From the NCBI GenBank assembly GCA_905215655.1, contig CAJMQT010000004.1, forward strand, positions 1-31,867: a stretch of 31,867 nt of DNA. Direction: 5' to 3'. The DNA is from an uncultured bacterium (GTDB taxonomy: Bacteria; Bacteroidota; Bacteroidia; Bacteroidales; Bacteroidaceae). Shown here piece by piece: positions 1 through 8,472 of the stretch. Within the stretch, counting starts at the first letter, position 1; every line of letters begins with the position of its first letter. The translations under genes were made by a program, and so were the position numbers. Below the pieces are notes generated by a model. It made no database searches. It had not been told where the DNA came from and saw nothing but the letters and a program-made list of their open reading frames with translations.

Positions 1-63
1 CGTACAGGCAGTTGGGACTCGCAGTAGAAACGCCTATGAATAATGCAGGTTAAAGGCATTCAG

Positions 64-170
64 TTTTCCAAAAGACCGTCTTTTACATTGCAAAAGGCGG
101 CATTTTACTCTATAAAAGGCGGCATTTTACATTGCAAAAGATTATCTATTGGAATGTAAAAGATTTGCCA
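64..170. repeat. 22-bp-period repeat array A, upstream of glmS
   Basis: About five units of a quasi-palindromic 15-bp core (AAAAG, six G/C-rich bases, TTTT), separated by 7-nt linkers such as acattgc. The array opens with TTTTCC joined to AAAAG, as arrays at 13402 and 21802 do. The last units are degenerate, and the final one contains the TTTG (164-167) of the predicted glmS promoter. Function is unknown. Confidence 0.8.
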
Positions 171-195
171 TTCTCGTTTTTTATTATAATATTTG
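164..195 (+). promoter_or_regulatory. Predicted glmS promoter (Bacteroidetes type)
   Basis: TTTG at 164-167, a 20-nt spacer, then AATATTTG at 188-195, one mismatch from TAnnTTTG. It implies a leader of about 80 nt before the glmS ATG. That leader contains a small hairpin with GCGAC and GTCGC arms at about 231-245. I see no riboswitch or glmS ribozyme. Confidence 0.6.
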
Positions 196-282
196 CACCA
201 GAATTAACGTTTTTATATTAGGATTAATATGCGACGTTCGGTCGCCTAAGCTATCATCAGATTAAATTAAATATCGGAAAAC

Positions 283-2133
283 ATGTGTGGAATTGTAGGA
301 TACATAGGTTATAAAGACGCTTTCCCGTTTCTTATTCAAGGACTGAAACGGCTGGAATACCGCGGTTATGACTCGGCGGGAGTGGCGCTGATCAACGCCA
401 AGGGCGAACTTAACATATACAAGGAGAAAGGCAAGGTAATCAATCTTGAAGACAAGGCAAAAGACCGCGACACGTCGGGTTGCATCGGCATTGCGCACAC
501 ACGATGGGCAACGCATGGCGAGCCGTCTGCCGTAAACGCCCACCCGCATGTGTCACAAAGCGGCAATCTGGCGCTGATACACAACGGAATAATAGAAAAC
601 TACGAAAGTCTGAAAACGTTGTTGACAAAAGAAGGCTACACCTTCAAGAGCTCCACGGACACCGAAGTGCTCGTGCAACTGATTGAATACATGCAGAAGA
701 AGTATGACAAGAGCCTCGAAAACGCCACCATCATGGCACTGCGCATGGTTGTAGGAGCATACGCCATTGCCGTGATAGACCGTACCTGTCCCGACAAAAT
801 CGTCGTAGCGAGAAAGAGCAGTCCGCTCGTTATCGGTATCGGCGAAGACCATAAAGAGATGTTTATCGCCTCTGACGCCCTGCCGATGATTGAATTTACC
901 AAGCAGATGGTTTATCTCAACGACAACGAGGTGGCACTTATCAGGCTCGACAAGAAAGTCGAAATAAACAATCTCGACTATGAAGACATAACGCCGGAGG
1001 TCAAGGAAGTGAACATCAGTCTTGAAACTTTGGAGAAAGGCGGCTTTCCACACTTCATGCTGAAAGAGATTTATGACCAGCCGAAATGTATCTCCGACTG
1101 CATGCGCGGACGACTCCTGCCGCAGGAAAAGCGTATCGTGCTGAGCACGATAAACCTGCACAGGGAACAGCTCCTCAACGCCGGAAGGTTTATAATCGTG
1201 GCGTGCGGCACGTCATGGCATGCCGGACTGATAGGCAAACAGCTCATAGAACAGTGGGCCAAGGTGCCCGTTGAGGTGGAATACGCATCCGAATTCCGCT
1301 ACCGCAACCCCGTCATCATGCCTGACGACGTGGTAATAGCGATATCGCAAAGCGGCGAGACGGCAGACACCTTGGCGGCATTCCAGTTGGCAAAGGACAA
1401 CGGTGCGCTCTGTTTCGGCATAGTCAACAGCGTCGGTTCGAGCATAGCGAGAGCGTCTGACACGGGCATATACATCCACGTAGGACCGGAGATAGGCGTC
1501 GCATCGACAAAGGCTTTCACGGGACAGGTGACCGTCCTGACACTCTTCGCCCTCGCCCTCGGACACGAACGTGGCACAATATCACAGCAGGAATACGAGC
1601 AGACAATCCAAGAACTGAGCACCATACCTGACAAGATAAAGAAAATCTTGGAGAAAGATGACGACATAAAAGACATGGCACGCACGCTGACATACGCCGA
1701 AAACGCGATGTATATGGGTCGCGGATATAACTTTCCCGTGGCTCTCGAAGGCGCTCTGAAACTGAAAGAGATAAGTTACATCCACGCCGAAGGATATCCT
1801 GCGGCGGAGATGAAGCACGGTCCGATAGCGCTGATAGACGAAGACATGCCCGTGGTATTTGTGGCGACGCACCACCAGCTGTACAAAAAAATCATCAGCA
1901 ACATACAAGAAGTAAAGGCAAGAAACGGCAGAATAATAGCCGTTGTCACCGAGGGCGACGAGGCTGTGACAAAGATTGCGGAAGCGACAATAGAGGTGCC
2001 GCCGACCATCGCGACGCTTGCCCCGCTGCTGTCATCCATCCCCTTGCAGCTCATCGCCTACCACGTAGCGGTAGAAAAAGGATTGAACGTGGACCAGCCG
2101 CGTAACCTCGCTAAGTCGGTAACGGTGGAGTGA
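283..2133 (+). CDS. glmS: Glutamine--fructose-6-phosphate aminotransferase
   Basis: Makes glucosamine-6-phosphate from fructose-6-phosphate and glutamine, the first step toward UDP-GlcNAc for peptidoglycan and lipid A, in the cytoplasm. The start is fixed by MCGIVGYIG: after Met removal, Cys2 is the N-terminal nucleophile of the class II glutaminase domain (about residues 1-240). Two SIS sugar-isomerase domains follow (about 290-420 and 460-590). The protein ends in LAKSVTVE, the conserved family C-terminus. At 616 residues it is of usual length. The fmt gene follows 41 bp downstream on the same strand, so the two may be cotranscribed. Confidence 0.97.
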   Translation: MCGIVGYIGYKDAFPFLIQGLKRLEYRGYDSAGVALINAKGELNIYKEKGKVINLEDKAKDRDTSGCIGIAHTRWATHGEPSAVNAHPHVSQSGNLALIHNGIIENYESLKTLLTKEGYTFKSSTDTEVLVQLIEYMQKKYDKSLENATIMALRMVVGAYAIAVIDRTCPDKIVVARKSSPLVIGIGEDHKEMFIASDALPMIEFTKQMVYLNDNEVALIRLDKKVEINNLDYEDITPEVKEVNISLETLEKGGFPHFMLKEIYDQPKCISDCMRGRLLPQEKRIVLSTINLHREQLLNAGRFIIVACGTSWHAGLIGKQLIEQWAKVPVEVEYASEFRYRNPVIMPDDVVIAISQSGETADTLAAFQLAKDNGALCFGIVNSVGSSIARASDTGIYIHVGPEIGVASTKAFTGQVTVLTLFALALGHERGTISQQEYEQTIQELSTIPDKIKKILEKDDDIKDMARTLTYAENAMYMGRGYNFPVALEGALKLKEISYIHAEGYPAAEMKHGPIALIDEDMPVVFVATHHQLYKKIISNIQEVKARNGRIIAVVTEGDEAVTKIAEATIEVPPTIATLAPLLSSIPLQLIAYHVAVEKGLNVDQPRNLAKSVTVE

Positions 2134-2174
2134 TATTTCAGTAAACAAGGTAAGGGCTGACAAGCAGACAGGAA

Positions 2175-3149
2175 ATGAACAATCTTAGAATAATTTTCAT
2201 GGGCACGCCGGAGTTCGCCGTAGAGACATTGCGCGCCCTCGTAGAAAGCGGTTACAATGTCGTAGCCGTGGTGACACAACCAGACAAACCCGTAGGACGC
2301 CATCAGGACACGTTGCAGGCGCCGCCCGTAAAGCAGTATGCCGTGGCTCACGGGCTGCCCGTCTTACAACCGGAGAAGATGAAGGACCCGCAGTTTGTGG
2401 AACAACTGAGGAGCTACGACGCCGACCTTCAAGTGGTGGTGGCGTTCCGTATGCTGCCCGAAGTGGTGTGGGATATGCCCCGTTTCGGAACATTCAACGT
2501 TCATGCGGCTCTTCTACCACAGTATCGCGGTGCGGCACCGATAAACTGGGCGGTGATAAACGGCGAGACGCAAACCGGCGTTACTACGTTCTTCCTCGAC
2601 CATGACATCGACACCGGACGGATAATAATGCAGGAGCCGTTCGACATCAAAGACGACTTTAATGTTGAAGACGTCTACGACGGACTGATGGTTCTTGGCG
2701 CGCAGCTCGCGATAAAGACTGTCGACAAAATAATAGAAGGTGACGGCTACGTGGAGTCCCTGCCGCAAGAGCAGCTTGTCAAGACCGACACGACGCTGCA
2801 TCACGCGCCGAAAATATTTAAAGAGACTTGCAGAATAGACTGGAACAAGCCTGCAAAGAACGTCTATGACTTTGTCCGTGGACTGTCACCCTACCCCGGT
2901 TCATGGACCGAACTGACCGATCCGGCAGGCAAGACCTCCGTTCTTAAAGTCTTCAAGACAACAAAAACGGACGTCGTTTGCAACGAGACAACGCCCGGAA
3001 CGGTGCTTATAAAAAACAATCAGATGCTCGTCGCTACCGCCGACCGCTGGCTGCAACTTGAAGAAATACAGCTCAGCGGCAAGAAACGGATGGAGGCAAA
3101 GGCTTTCATCAACGGTCTGAGAAGTGCGGAAGGGTACGAGGTGAAGTAA
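2175..3149 (+). CDS. fmt: Methionyl-tRNA formyltransferase
   Basis: Transfers a formyl group from 10-formyl-tetrahydrofolate to initiator Met-tRNA. The N-terminal Rossmann-like domain (about 1-185) carries the family motif NVHAALLPQYRGAAPINW. The catalytic Asn108, His110 and Asp146 are in the expected places, the last within LDHDIDTGRI. A C-terminal OB-like tRNA-binding domain follows (about 205-315). The length of 324 residues is normal. An AGGAA sequence sits just before the ATG. It follows glmS closely and is convergent with prfC, with a large inverted repeat between their ends. Confidence 0.96.
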   Translation: MNNLRIIFMGTPEFAVETLRALVESGYNVVAVVTQPDKPVGRHQDTLQAPPVKQYAVAHGLPVLQPEKMKDPQFVEQLRSYDADLQVVVAFRMLPEVVWDMPRFGTFNVHAALLPQYRGAAPINWAVINGETQTGVTTFFLDHDIDTGRIIMQEPFDIKDDFNVEDVYDGLMVLGAQLAIKTVDKIIEGDGYVESLPQEQLVKTDTTLHHAPKIFKETCRIDWNKPAKNVYDFVRGLSPYPGSWTELTDPAGKTSVLKVFKTTKTDVVCNETTPGTVLIKNNQMLVATADRWLQLEEIQLSGKKRMEAKAFINGLRSAEGYEVK

Positions 3150-3157
3150 AGAAAAAA

Positions 3158-3287
3158 AAGCCTCACCCCCGCCCCCTCCCCAAAAGGGAGGGGAGTAATA
3201 TGCTTTTGTAATATTAACGTTGATTGATTGTTAATTACATGAGTAATTACTCCCCTCCCTTTTGGGGAGGGGTCGGGGGTGAGGCTT
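3158..3287. repeat. 42-bp near-perfect inverted repeat between convergent genes
   Basis: The arm at 3158-3199 is the reverse complement of 3246-3287 with one mismatch, around a 46-nt A/T-rich loop. Each arm contains C-rich and G-rich tracts (CCTCACCCCCGCCCCCTCCC, then AAAAGGGAGGGG). Each arm is itself partly palindromic. It could act as a two-way terminator for fmt and prfC. Related elements lie at 24572 and 24954. Confidence 0.88.
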
Positions 3288-3292
3288 TGTTT

Positions 3293-3333
3293 ACTCTCCT
3301 CTCTTTTGGGGTCGGGGGTGAGGCTGTTTTTTT
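3293..3333. repeat. Third, shortened copy of the C/G-rich element
   Basis: A degenerate copy of the right arm of the 3158-3287 inverted repeat (CTTTTGGGG, then TCGGGGGTGAGGCT), followed by a run of seven T at 3327-3333. It ends two bases before the prfC stop codon. With the left arm at 3158-3177 it could form a terminator stem on the + strand ending in a U tract. Confidence 0.7.
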
Positions 3334-3335
3334 AC

Positions 3336-4904
3336 TTAAAATTCGCTCGTGAAATGGAACTTGATGTGCTCAAAGTCTTCCTGAGCCATCTGTAAGACGT
3401 AGCTTGAATCGGCAAGGAACACGTCACGACCGTCTTTATCCTTCGCCATATACTGATATTTTCTCTTCTTGAACGCATCCAGCTCGGCGGGGTCGTCAGC
3501 CTCTATCCAGCAAGCCTTATAAAGATGTACCGGCTCCCAACGGCACTTGGCGTTGTATTCGTTTTCCAGACGATACTGAATAACCTCAAACTGAAGCTGT
3601 CCGACGGTGCCGATAATCTTGCGTCCGTTGAACTGATTGACAAACATCTGCGCCACACCTTCGTCCATCAGCTGGTCTATTCCCTTGTTAAGCTGCTTGC
3701 TCTTCATCGGGTCGTCGTTCTCGATATACTTGAACATTTCGGGCGAGAACGAAGGAAGTCCGCGGAAATGAAGCTGCTCTCCGTCGGTCAGAGTATCTCC
3801 GATTTTGAATATTCCGTTGTCGGGCAGACCCACAATGTCGCCCGGCCAAGCCTCGTCGATGGTGCTTTTACGCTGAGCCATAAACTGAGTAGGCGATGAA
3901 AAGCGTACTGTCTTGCCCTGACGGACATGCAGATATGGCTTGTTTCGCTCGAACTTACCGCTGCAAACCTTGCAGAAGGCGATGCAGGAACGATGGTTTG
4001 GATCGATGTTTGCTGTTATCTTAAATATAAATCCTGTGAATTTCGGCTCCTCGGGGTCAACCATTCGCTCTTCCGCTTTCGTCGGTTTGGGACTCGGAGC
4101 GATTTCCACGAAACAGTTAAGAAGCTCCTGCACGCCGAAATTATTCAGCGCAGAGCCGAAGAATACCGGTGCGACCGTGGCGCTGCGATAGTCTTCAACG
4201 CTGAATTCGGGGTACACTCCGTCCACCAGTTCGAGGTCATCACGCAGTTTGGCGGCATCGTCTTCGCCGATATGCGACTCCAATTCGGAGCTGTTGACGT
4301 CAACTTCCACCTTGTCGGTAACGCGCTGTTTGTCAGGCGTAAACAAGTCGAGTTTCTGCTCATAGATGTTATAAACACCCTTGAACTTGACTCCCTGATT
4401 GATAGGCCACGACAAAGGGCGGACGTGTATGCCGAGTTCCTGCTCCAGCTCGTCGAGCAAATCGAACGGATCGCGACCTTCACGGTCCATCTTATTGATA
4501 AAGATTATCACCGGAGTGTTGCGCATCCGGCAGACGTTCATCAGCTTTCGTGTCTGCGCCTCTACACCTTTCGCGCTGTCGACAACGATGATTGCCGAGT
4601 CGACGGCGGTCAAAGTGCGGAACGTATCTTCGGCAAAATCCTGGTGACCGGGGGTATCGAGGATGTTGACTTTGTATCCTTCGTAATCAAACTCCATTAC
4701 CGACGTTGACACGGAGATACCACGCTGTTTCTCGATGTCCATCCAGTCAGACGTTGCCGTCTTGCGTATCTTGTTGCTCTTTACGGCTCCCGCCACCTGA
4801 ATTTGTCCTCCGAAGAGCAGGAATTTCTCGGTCAGCGTAGTCTTTCCGGCGTCAGGGTGTGAGATAATCGCAAAGGTTCTTCTTCTTTCTATTTCTTTGT
4901 TCAT
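3336..4904 (-). CDS. prfC: Peptide chain release factor 3
   Basis: A translational GTPase that recycles RF1 and RF2 from the ribosome after peptide release. GTPase motifs are in order: G1 SHPDAGKTT (15-23), switch region with RGIS (61-64), G3 DTPGHQDF (83-90) and G4 NKMD (137-140). EF-Tu-like domain 2 (about 290-380) and the RF3 C-terminal domain follow. The length of 522 residues is close to the usual 525-530. It is the last gene of a leftward cluster. It lies 94 bp below rfbD, so it may have its own promoter, although I found no convincing one in that gap. Confidence 0.96.
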   Translation of the reverse strand: MNKEIERRRTFAIISHPDAGKTTLTEKFLLFGGQIQVAGAVKSNKIRKTATSDWMDIEKQRGISVSTSVMEFDYEGYKVNILDTPGHQDFAEDTFRTLTAVDSAIIVVDSAKGVEAQTRKLMNVCRMRNTPVIIFINKMDREGRDPFDLLDELEQELGIHVRPLSWPINQGVKFKGVYNIYEQKLDLFTPDKQRVTDKVEVDVNSSELESHIGEDDAAKLRDDLELVDGVYPEFSVEDYRSATVAPVFFGSALNNFGVQELLNCFVEIAPSPKPTKAEERMVDPEEPKFTGFIFKITANIDPNHRSCIAFCKVCSGKFERNKPYLHVRQGKTVRFSSPTQFMAQRKSTIDEAWPGDIVGLPDNGIFKIGDTLTDGEQLHFRGLPSFSPEMFKYIENDDPMKSKQLNKGIDQLMDEGVAQMFVNQFNGRKIIGTVGQLQFEVIQYRLENEYNAKCRWEPVHLYKACWIEADDPAELDAFKKRKYQYMAKDKDGRDVFLADSSYVLQMAQEDFEHIKFHFTSEF

Positions 4905-4980
4905 TGTTATTATGATAATCTCTGATTATGAGACAAATCGGACTTATGAGACAAATAAATGCCCGGTGCTTGTTTATTTA

Positions 4981-5008
4981 ATTCTTAATTCTTAAATCTT
5001 AATTCTTA
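4981..5008. repeat. Four tandem heptamers (ATTCTTA) at the 3' end of rfbD
   Basis: Four successive 7-bp units, ATTCTTA three times and AATCTTA once, run into the final codons of rfbD, so that the last residues and stop codon of rfbD lie in the repeat. A similar heptamer tract (GAAAATT/GAGAATT) lies at 21912-21939. Confidence 0.75.
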
Positions 5009-5856
5009 ATTAATTCTTTGACACACTCTTCAAGGCTCTCTTCCCAATGAGGTATTACAATGCCGTAGGTGTCCTTGATTTTCGTCTTATCGAGCACGCT
5101 GTAAGCCGGACGTGTTGCCGGCGTGGGATATTCGCTTGTGTGCAAGGGTTTTACATTACAGGTCTTTATGCCTGCAAGACGGTGAATAGACTTTGTGAAA
5201 TCGTACCAGCTGCACACTCCTTCGTCAGAGAAATGATATACACCGGGCACAATTCCACGCTCGACAGCGGTCATTATAGCCTTGGCAAGGTCGCGGGCGT
5301 AGGTCGGAGTGCCTATCTGGTCGAAGATTACTCCAAGCTCGTCGCGCTCCTGTCCGAGGCGTATCATTGTCTTGACGAAGTTGTTTCCAAAGGTGGAATA
5401 CAGCCATGCGGTACGTATTATCATCGTGTTCTTGCAGAATTTGCTTACTCCGAGTTCTCCTGCGAGTTTCGTACTGCCGTACACGCTGTCGGGACATGGC
5501 GTGTCGGTCTCTACGTATGGCGTGTGTTTGGTGCCGTTGAAGACGTAGTCCGTCGACACTTGGATGAGCCATCCGCCGCGTTGTTCGATGGCGTTGGCGA
5601 GATATGCCGGCGCCTCCGAGTTAAGGGCGGTGCATAGCTGCTTGTTGCTTTCCGCCTTGTCCACGGCGGTATAAGCGGCGCAGTTTATTATTCCGTCTAT
5701 CAGGTTGTCGTTGACGAAGGCGTCGATTGCCTGCCGGTCGGTTATATCAAGCTCTTTAACGTCTGTGTTGAAGAAGCGATGTTGGGGATAATTCTTCTGT
5801 AACAGTTGTATTTCGTTACCCAACTGACCATTACATCCGGTTACCAATATATTCAT
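4999..5856 (-). CDS. rfbD: dTDP-4-dehydrorhamnose reductase
   Basis: Last step of dTDP-L-rhamnose synthesis: NAD(P)H-dependent reduction of dTDP-4-dehydrorhamnose, supplying rhamnose for surface polysaccharide. It is a short-chain dehydrogenase of the extended type. The N-terminal dinucleotide motif is TGCNGQLG (Gly7, Gly10, Gly13). The catalytic residues Tyr126 and Lys130 lie in VYGSTK, with STDYVFNG (101-108) upstream. The 285-residue length is normal. The rfbA, rfbB and rfbC genes are not in the window. It follows the DUF4924-like gene by 35 bp, so cotranscription is likely. Confidence 0.95.
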   Translation of the reverse strand: MNILVTGCNGQLGNEIQLLQKNYPQHRFFNTDVKELDITDRQAIDAFVNDNLIDGIINCAAYTAVDKAESNKQLCTALNSEAPAYLANAIEQRGGWLIQVSTDYVFNGTKHTPYVETDTPCPDSVYGSTKLAGELGVSKFCKNTMIIRTAWLYSTFGNNFVKTMIRLGQERDELGVIFDQIGTPTYARDLAKAIMTAVERGIVPGVYHFSDEGVCSWYDFTKSIHRLAGIKTCNVKPLHTSEYPTPATRPAYSVLDKTKIKDTYGIVIPHWEESLEECVKELIKN

Positions 5857-5891
5857 AAAAAATACTTCCTTTCTTATTTAAACAAATAAAA

Positions 5892-6437
5892 TCAATCAAA
5901 TTCAAGCGGTTCCTGCTTATCTTTAAGATAATAGTCGGAGAGCATTCCTATAAAAGTTGTAATCTCTTTTATTGCGTGCTCGGTGTCGGGACTTATCGTT
6001 TTCTTCTGCAATCGCAACATCATTACGCCGTAGAGGGCGTTGAAGCAGGTCTCAATCTCGTTCTCGCTGCTGTCCGTTCCGCGTTTTCTCAGTTCCACGA
6101 TGAATGGCAACACCTTGTAATATTCGCTGCTGTAAAAGGGATATTTGGCGCTGCCGAGCAACCGTGCGTTGAGCTCTGACAGTTGCTGCATCACGATTTT
6201 ATTGATTTGCAGATGTCCGCTTTCACGACATCCTTCGCCGTTCATCATCCTGACAAGGTTGCCGTACCAGTCGGCAAGCTCTTCCTTGCGTTCCTCATCG
6301 TAGTCAAAGCGGTCGATATACTCGTGGCGGATGCGGCTCAGGCTGCATCCGTAAGCCCTGATGATGTCCTCCACCTGCCACATGTAAAGCAGGTATTCGG
6401 CAATGCTTTTCTTTCTTAATTCTTGCGATATGAACAT
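5892..6437 (-). CDS. DUF4924-like protein of unknown function
   Basis: A soluble, probably all-helical protein of 181 residues from the chosen start, with no signal peptide or membrane segment. It resembles the Bacteroidetes family I know as DUF4924 (N-terminal QELRKKSIAEYLLYMWQVEDIIRAY), whose role I do not know. The frame is open upstream to an ATG at 6488. I prefer the Met at 6437, because the conserved-looking sequence begins there and the upstream 17 residues look like leader. The gene sits between lysE-type and rfbD genes in a leftward cluster with short gaps. Confidence 0.75.
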   Translation of the reverse strand: MFISQELRKKSIAEYLLYMWQVEDIIRAYGCSLSRIRHEYIDRFDYDEERKEELADWYGNLVRMMNGEGCRESGHLQINKIVMQQLSELNARLLGSAKYPFYSSEYYKVLPFIVELRKRGTDSSENEIETCFNALYGVMMLRLQKKTISPDTEHAIKEITTFIGMLSDYYLKDKQEPLEFD

Positions 6438-6510
6438 ATTTTTGAGAATTACAGATTGTTGTCCGACGGCACGTTCCGCGCCGTTCACGACGACGCGGAA
6501 AGCATTTCGG

Positions 6511-7179
6511 CTAATAATTGAACGTGTAAAGGTTGAACACCGTACCCAGAAGCACGATCAGCGAGAAGATTATCACAATGCTGCCGATTATCCGGTTGAT
6601 GATCACGATGCTGCTGTTTTCAAACTTGTTGCGCACTTTATCGATGAGCCATGTCAGCCCGAACCACCACAACAAGGCTCCGCAAATGATACTGAGGTAA
6701 CCGACGCACATGTAAAAAGGCTGTTTCGGAATGACGAAAGCAAACTGTGCGAAGGTAGCCATGAAAAGGAATATGATAAGCGGATTTGACAGCGTGACAA
6801 GGAAAGCCGTGATACAGTTGTTCACCAGCGTGCCTTTCTTGTTGCTGCTGACATGAATTTTCTTCATCGGGTCAGAGCGGTAGCAGTATATTCCGAAGCC
6901 CATCAGCATTACGCTGCCGAGGATTTGCAGGAAGAAGCGGTTGTGGTTGTTACTCACCAAGTCCATGACGAAGCTCATGCCAAGCCCCGTTATCAGTGCG
7001 TAGATAAGGTCGCTGACCGTCGCTCCTATGCCTGTGACAAAGCCATACCATCTGCCTTTGTTGAGCGTTCGTTGGATACAGAGCACACCGACGGGTCCCA
7101 TAGGAGCCGAAGCGATGATACCTATGAGAATGCCTTTAAATATCCAGTCGAGTATGTCTAAATGAAACGGAAATGGCAT
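6511..7179 (-). CDS. LysE/RhtB-family amino acid exporter
   Basis: An inner-membrane protein of 222 residues with about six predicted hydrophobic segments. The N-terminal motif IGIIASAPMGPVGVLCIQRTLNKGRWYG has the conserved proline/glycine pattern of LysE-type exporters of amino acids and similar metabolites. The substrate cannot be told from sequence. It is the first gene of the leftward cluster and is divergent from the ROK kinase gene across 121 bp that hold promoters for both directions. The predicted promoter lies very close to the ATG, giving a leader of only a few bases. Confidence 0.85.
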   Translation of the reverse strand: MPFPFHLDILDWIFKGILIGIIASAPMGPVGVLCIQRTLNKGRWYGFVTGIGATVSDLIYALITGLGMSFVMDLVSNNHNRFFLQILGSVMLMGFGIYCYRSDPMKKIHVSSNKKGTLVNNCITAFLVTLSNPLIIFLFMATFAQFAFVIPKQPFYMCVGYLSIICGALLWWFGLTWLIDKVRNKFENSSIVIINRIIGSIVIIFSLIVLLGTVFNLYTFNY

Positions 7180-7187
7180 AACGCCTG

Positions 7188-7219
7188 CAAAATTGCTATT
7201 TTTTTATGAGAAGAACAAA
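7188..7219 (-). promoter_or_regulatory. Predicted promoter of the leftward LysE-rfbD-prfC cluster
   Basis: On the minus strand, TTTG (7216-7219), a 20-nt spacer, then CAATTTTG (7188-7195), one mismatch from TAnnTTTG. The start point would fall a few bases before the ATG at 7179. Confidence 0.5.
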
Positions 7220-7234
7220 TTTTAATGACAAAAC

Positions 7235-7265
7235 TTTGTGGCACTAACCTTTTTTGATACTTTTG
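7235..7265 (+). promoter_or_regulatory. Predicted promoter of the ROK kinase gene
   Basis: TTTG at 7235-7238, a 19-nt spacer, then TACTTTTG at 7258-7265. This is a full match to the Bacteroidetes consensus TTTG-N19-21-TAnnTTTG, about 35 bases before the ATG at 7301. Confidence 0.8.
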
Positions 7266-7300
7266 CAAAACGTTGATTTTTAATCCAAAAACTTCTAAAT

Positions 7301-8281
7301 ATGATTTCACAACCTACAAAACCTTTTGTCATAGGTCTTGACCTTGGCGGCACAAACTCTGTTTTCGGCATAGTTGACAGCCGCGGAGACATCAAGGCAA
7401 CTTCCGTTATAAAGACTCAGGCTTATGATAACGTCGAGGAATATGTCGACGCCGCAATCGATGCACTGCAACCGATAATCGACATGTCGGGAGGTCTTGA
7501 CAAGATAAAGGCAATGGGAATAGGTGCGCCGAACGCCAATTTTTACAACGGGACTATTGAATATGCACCGAACATAGGCTGGGCACACGACACGGTTGTA
7601 CCTCTTGCACAGATGTTTTCCGAGCGTCTGGGCATTCCCGTCGCCATGACAAATGACGCCAACGCCGCCGCAATAGGCGAAATGACGTATGGCGTGGCGC
7701 GCGGAATGCGCGACTTTATCGTGCTGACACTCGGCACGGGAGTAGGCTCGGGAGTAGTTGTCAACGGACAACTGGTGTACGGCTACGACGGCTTTGCCGG
7801 CGAATTGGGACACGTCATAATGCGTCGTGAGAACGGACGACCCTGCGGATGCGGTCGCAACGGCTGCCTCGAAACATACTGTTCGGCAACGGGCGTGGCA
7901 CGCACGGCACGCGAAATGCTGTCAATGAGCGAGCGACCGTCACTCCTGCGCGAGCTTAATCCGGAAGAAATCACGTCGCTCGACGTGGCGATAGCTGCCG
8001 GCAAAGGCGACGAGTTGGCACAAGAGGTATTCAGCTTTACGGGCAACATGCTGGGCGAGGCATGCGCCGACTTCACCGTCTTCTCTTCTCCGGAGGCGTT
8101 CATCTTCTTCGGCGGACTGACAAAGGCGGGCAGCCTTATAATGGATCCGATAGAAAAGAGTTTCAACGAGCATGTATTCCCGCGTTGGAAAAACAAAGTG
8201 AAATTCCTTGTCAGCGGACTTGAAGGCTCGTCGGCCGCCGTCCTCGGAGCGAGCGCCATAGGCTGGGACATACAAGGATAA
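7301..8281 (+). CDS. ROK-family sugar kinase, probable glucokinase
   Basis: Phosphorylates a hexose, most likely glucose, with ATP in the cytoplasm. The N-terminal ATP-binding motif is IGLDLGGTNSVFGIVD (11-26). The catalytic Asp119 lies in TNDANAAA. GELGH (167-171) precedes the ROK zinc motif CGCGRNGCLE (182-191, with Cys182, Cys184 and Cys189). The length of 326 residues is typical. There is no DNA-binding N-terminal domain, so it is a kinase rather than a NagC/Mlc-type repressor. It is transcribed alone from a strong consensus promoter. It is convergent with the GH3 gene, so not part of the polysaccharide operon. Confidence 0.9.
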   Translation: MISQPTKPFVIGLDLGGTNSVFGIVDSRGDIKATSVIKTQAYDNVEEYVDAAIDALQPIIDMSGGLDKIKAMGIGAPNANFYNGTIEYAPNIGWAHDTVVPLAQMFSERLGIPVAMTNDANAAAIGEMTYGVARGMRDFIVLTLGTGVGSGVVVNGQLVYGYDGFAGELGHVIMRRENGRPCGCGRNGCLETYCSATGVARTAREMLSMSERPSLLRELNPEEITSLDVAIAAGKGDELAQEVFSFTGNMLGEACADFTVFSSPEAFIFFGGLTKAGSLIMDPIEKSFNEHVFPRWKNKVKFLVSGLEGSSAAVLGASAIGWDIQG

Positions 8282-8331
8282 ACGCCGGTCTGCATACAGA
8301 GCATATTCCACAGGTGTGCGATATGTCGCAC

Positions 8332-8427
8332 TTACAATTTTAAAAGGTAAGCTTTTACCTCCTGAAAGACCGTCTTTTACACGCTAAAAGGCGGTCTTTT
8401 GCATGCTGAAAGACCGCCTTTTGGAAA
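8332..8427. repeat. 22-bp-period repeat array B, between convergent genes
   Basis: Four units of the AAAAG/AAAG-N6-TTTT core with 7-nt linkers (acctcct, acacgct, gcatgct). The left end, TTACAATTTTAAAAGGTAAG then CTTTTACC, is nearly the reverse complement of the right end of array D (21867-21898). The right end is CTTTTGGAAA. Core orientation alternates, so hairpins can form. Confidence 0.85.
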
Positions 8428-8472
8428 TCAATGGTTTGCCGATAAAAGCCGTAAGTAAAAGTTATGAAAATA

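Noticed and set aside
196..282. glmS ribozyme or riboswitch in the glmS leader
   Set aside because: The leader is only about 80 nt, A/T-rich, and shows a single 5-bp hairpin; none of the ribozyme core is visible, and it is known from Gram-positive bacteria.
3927..4709. 260-codon frame antisense to prfC
   Set aside because: It lies wholly within prfC, which has all GTPase motifs; long antisense frames are common where codon bias removes stops.
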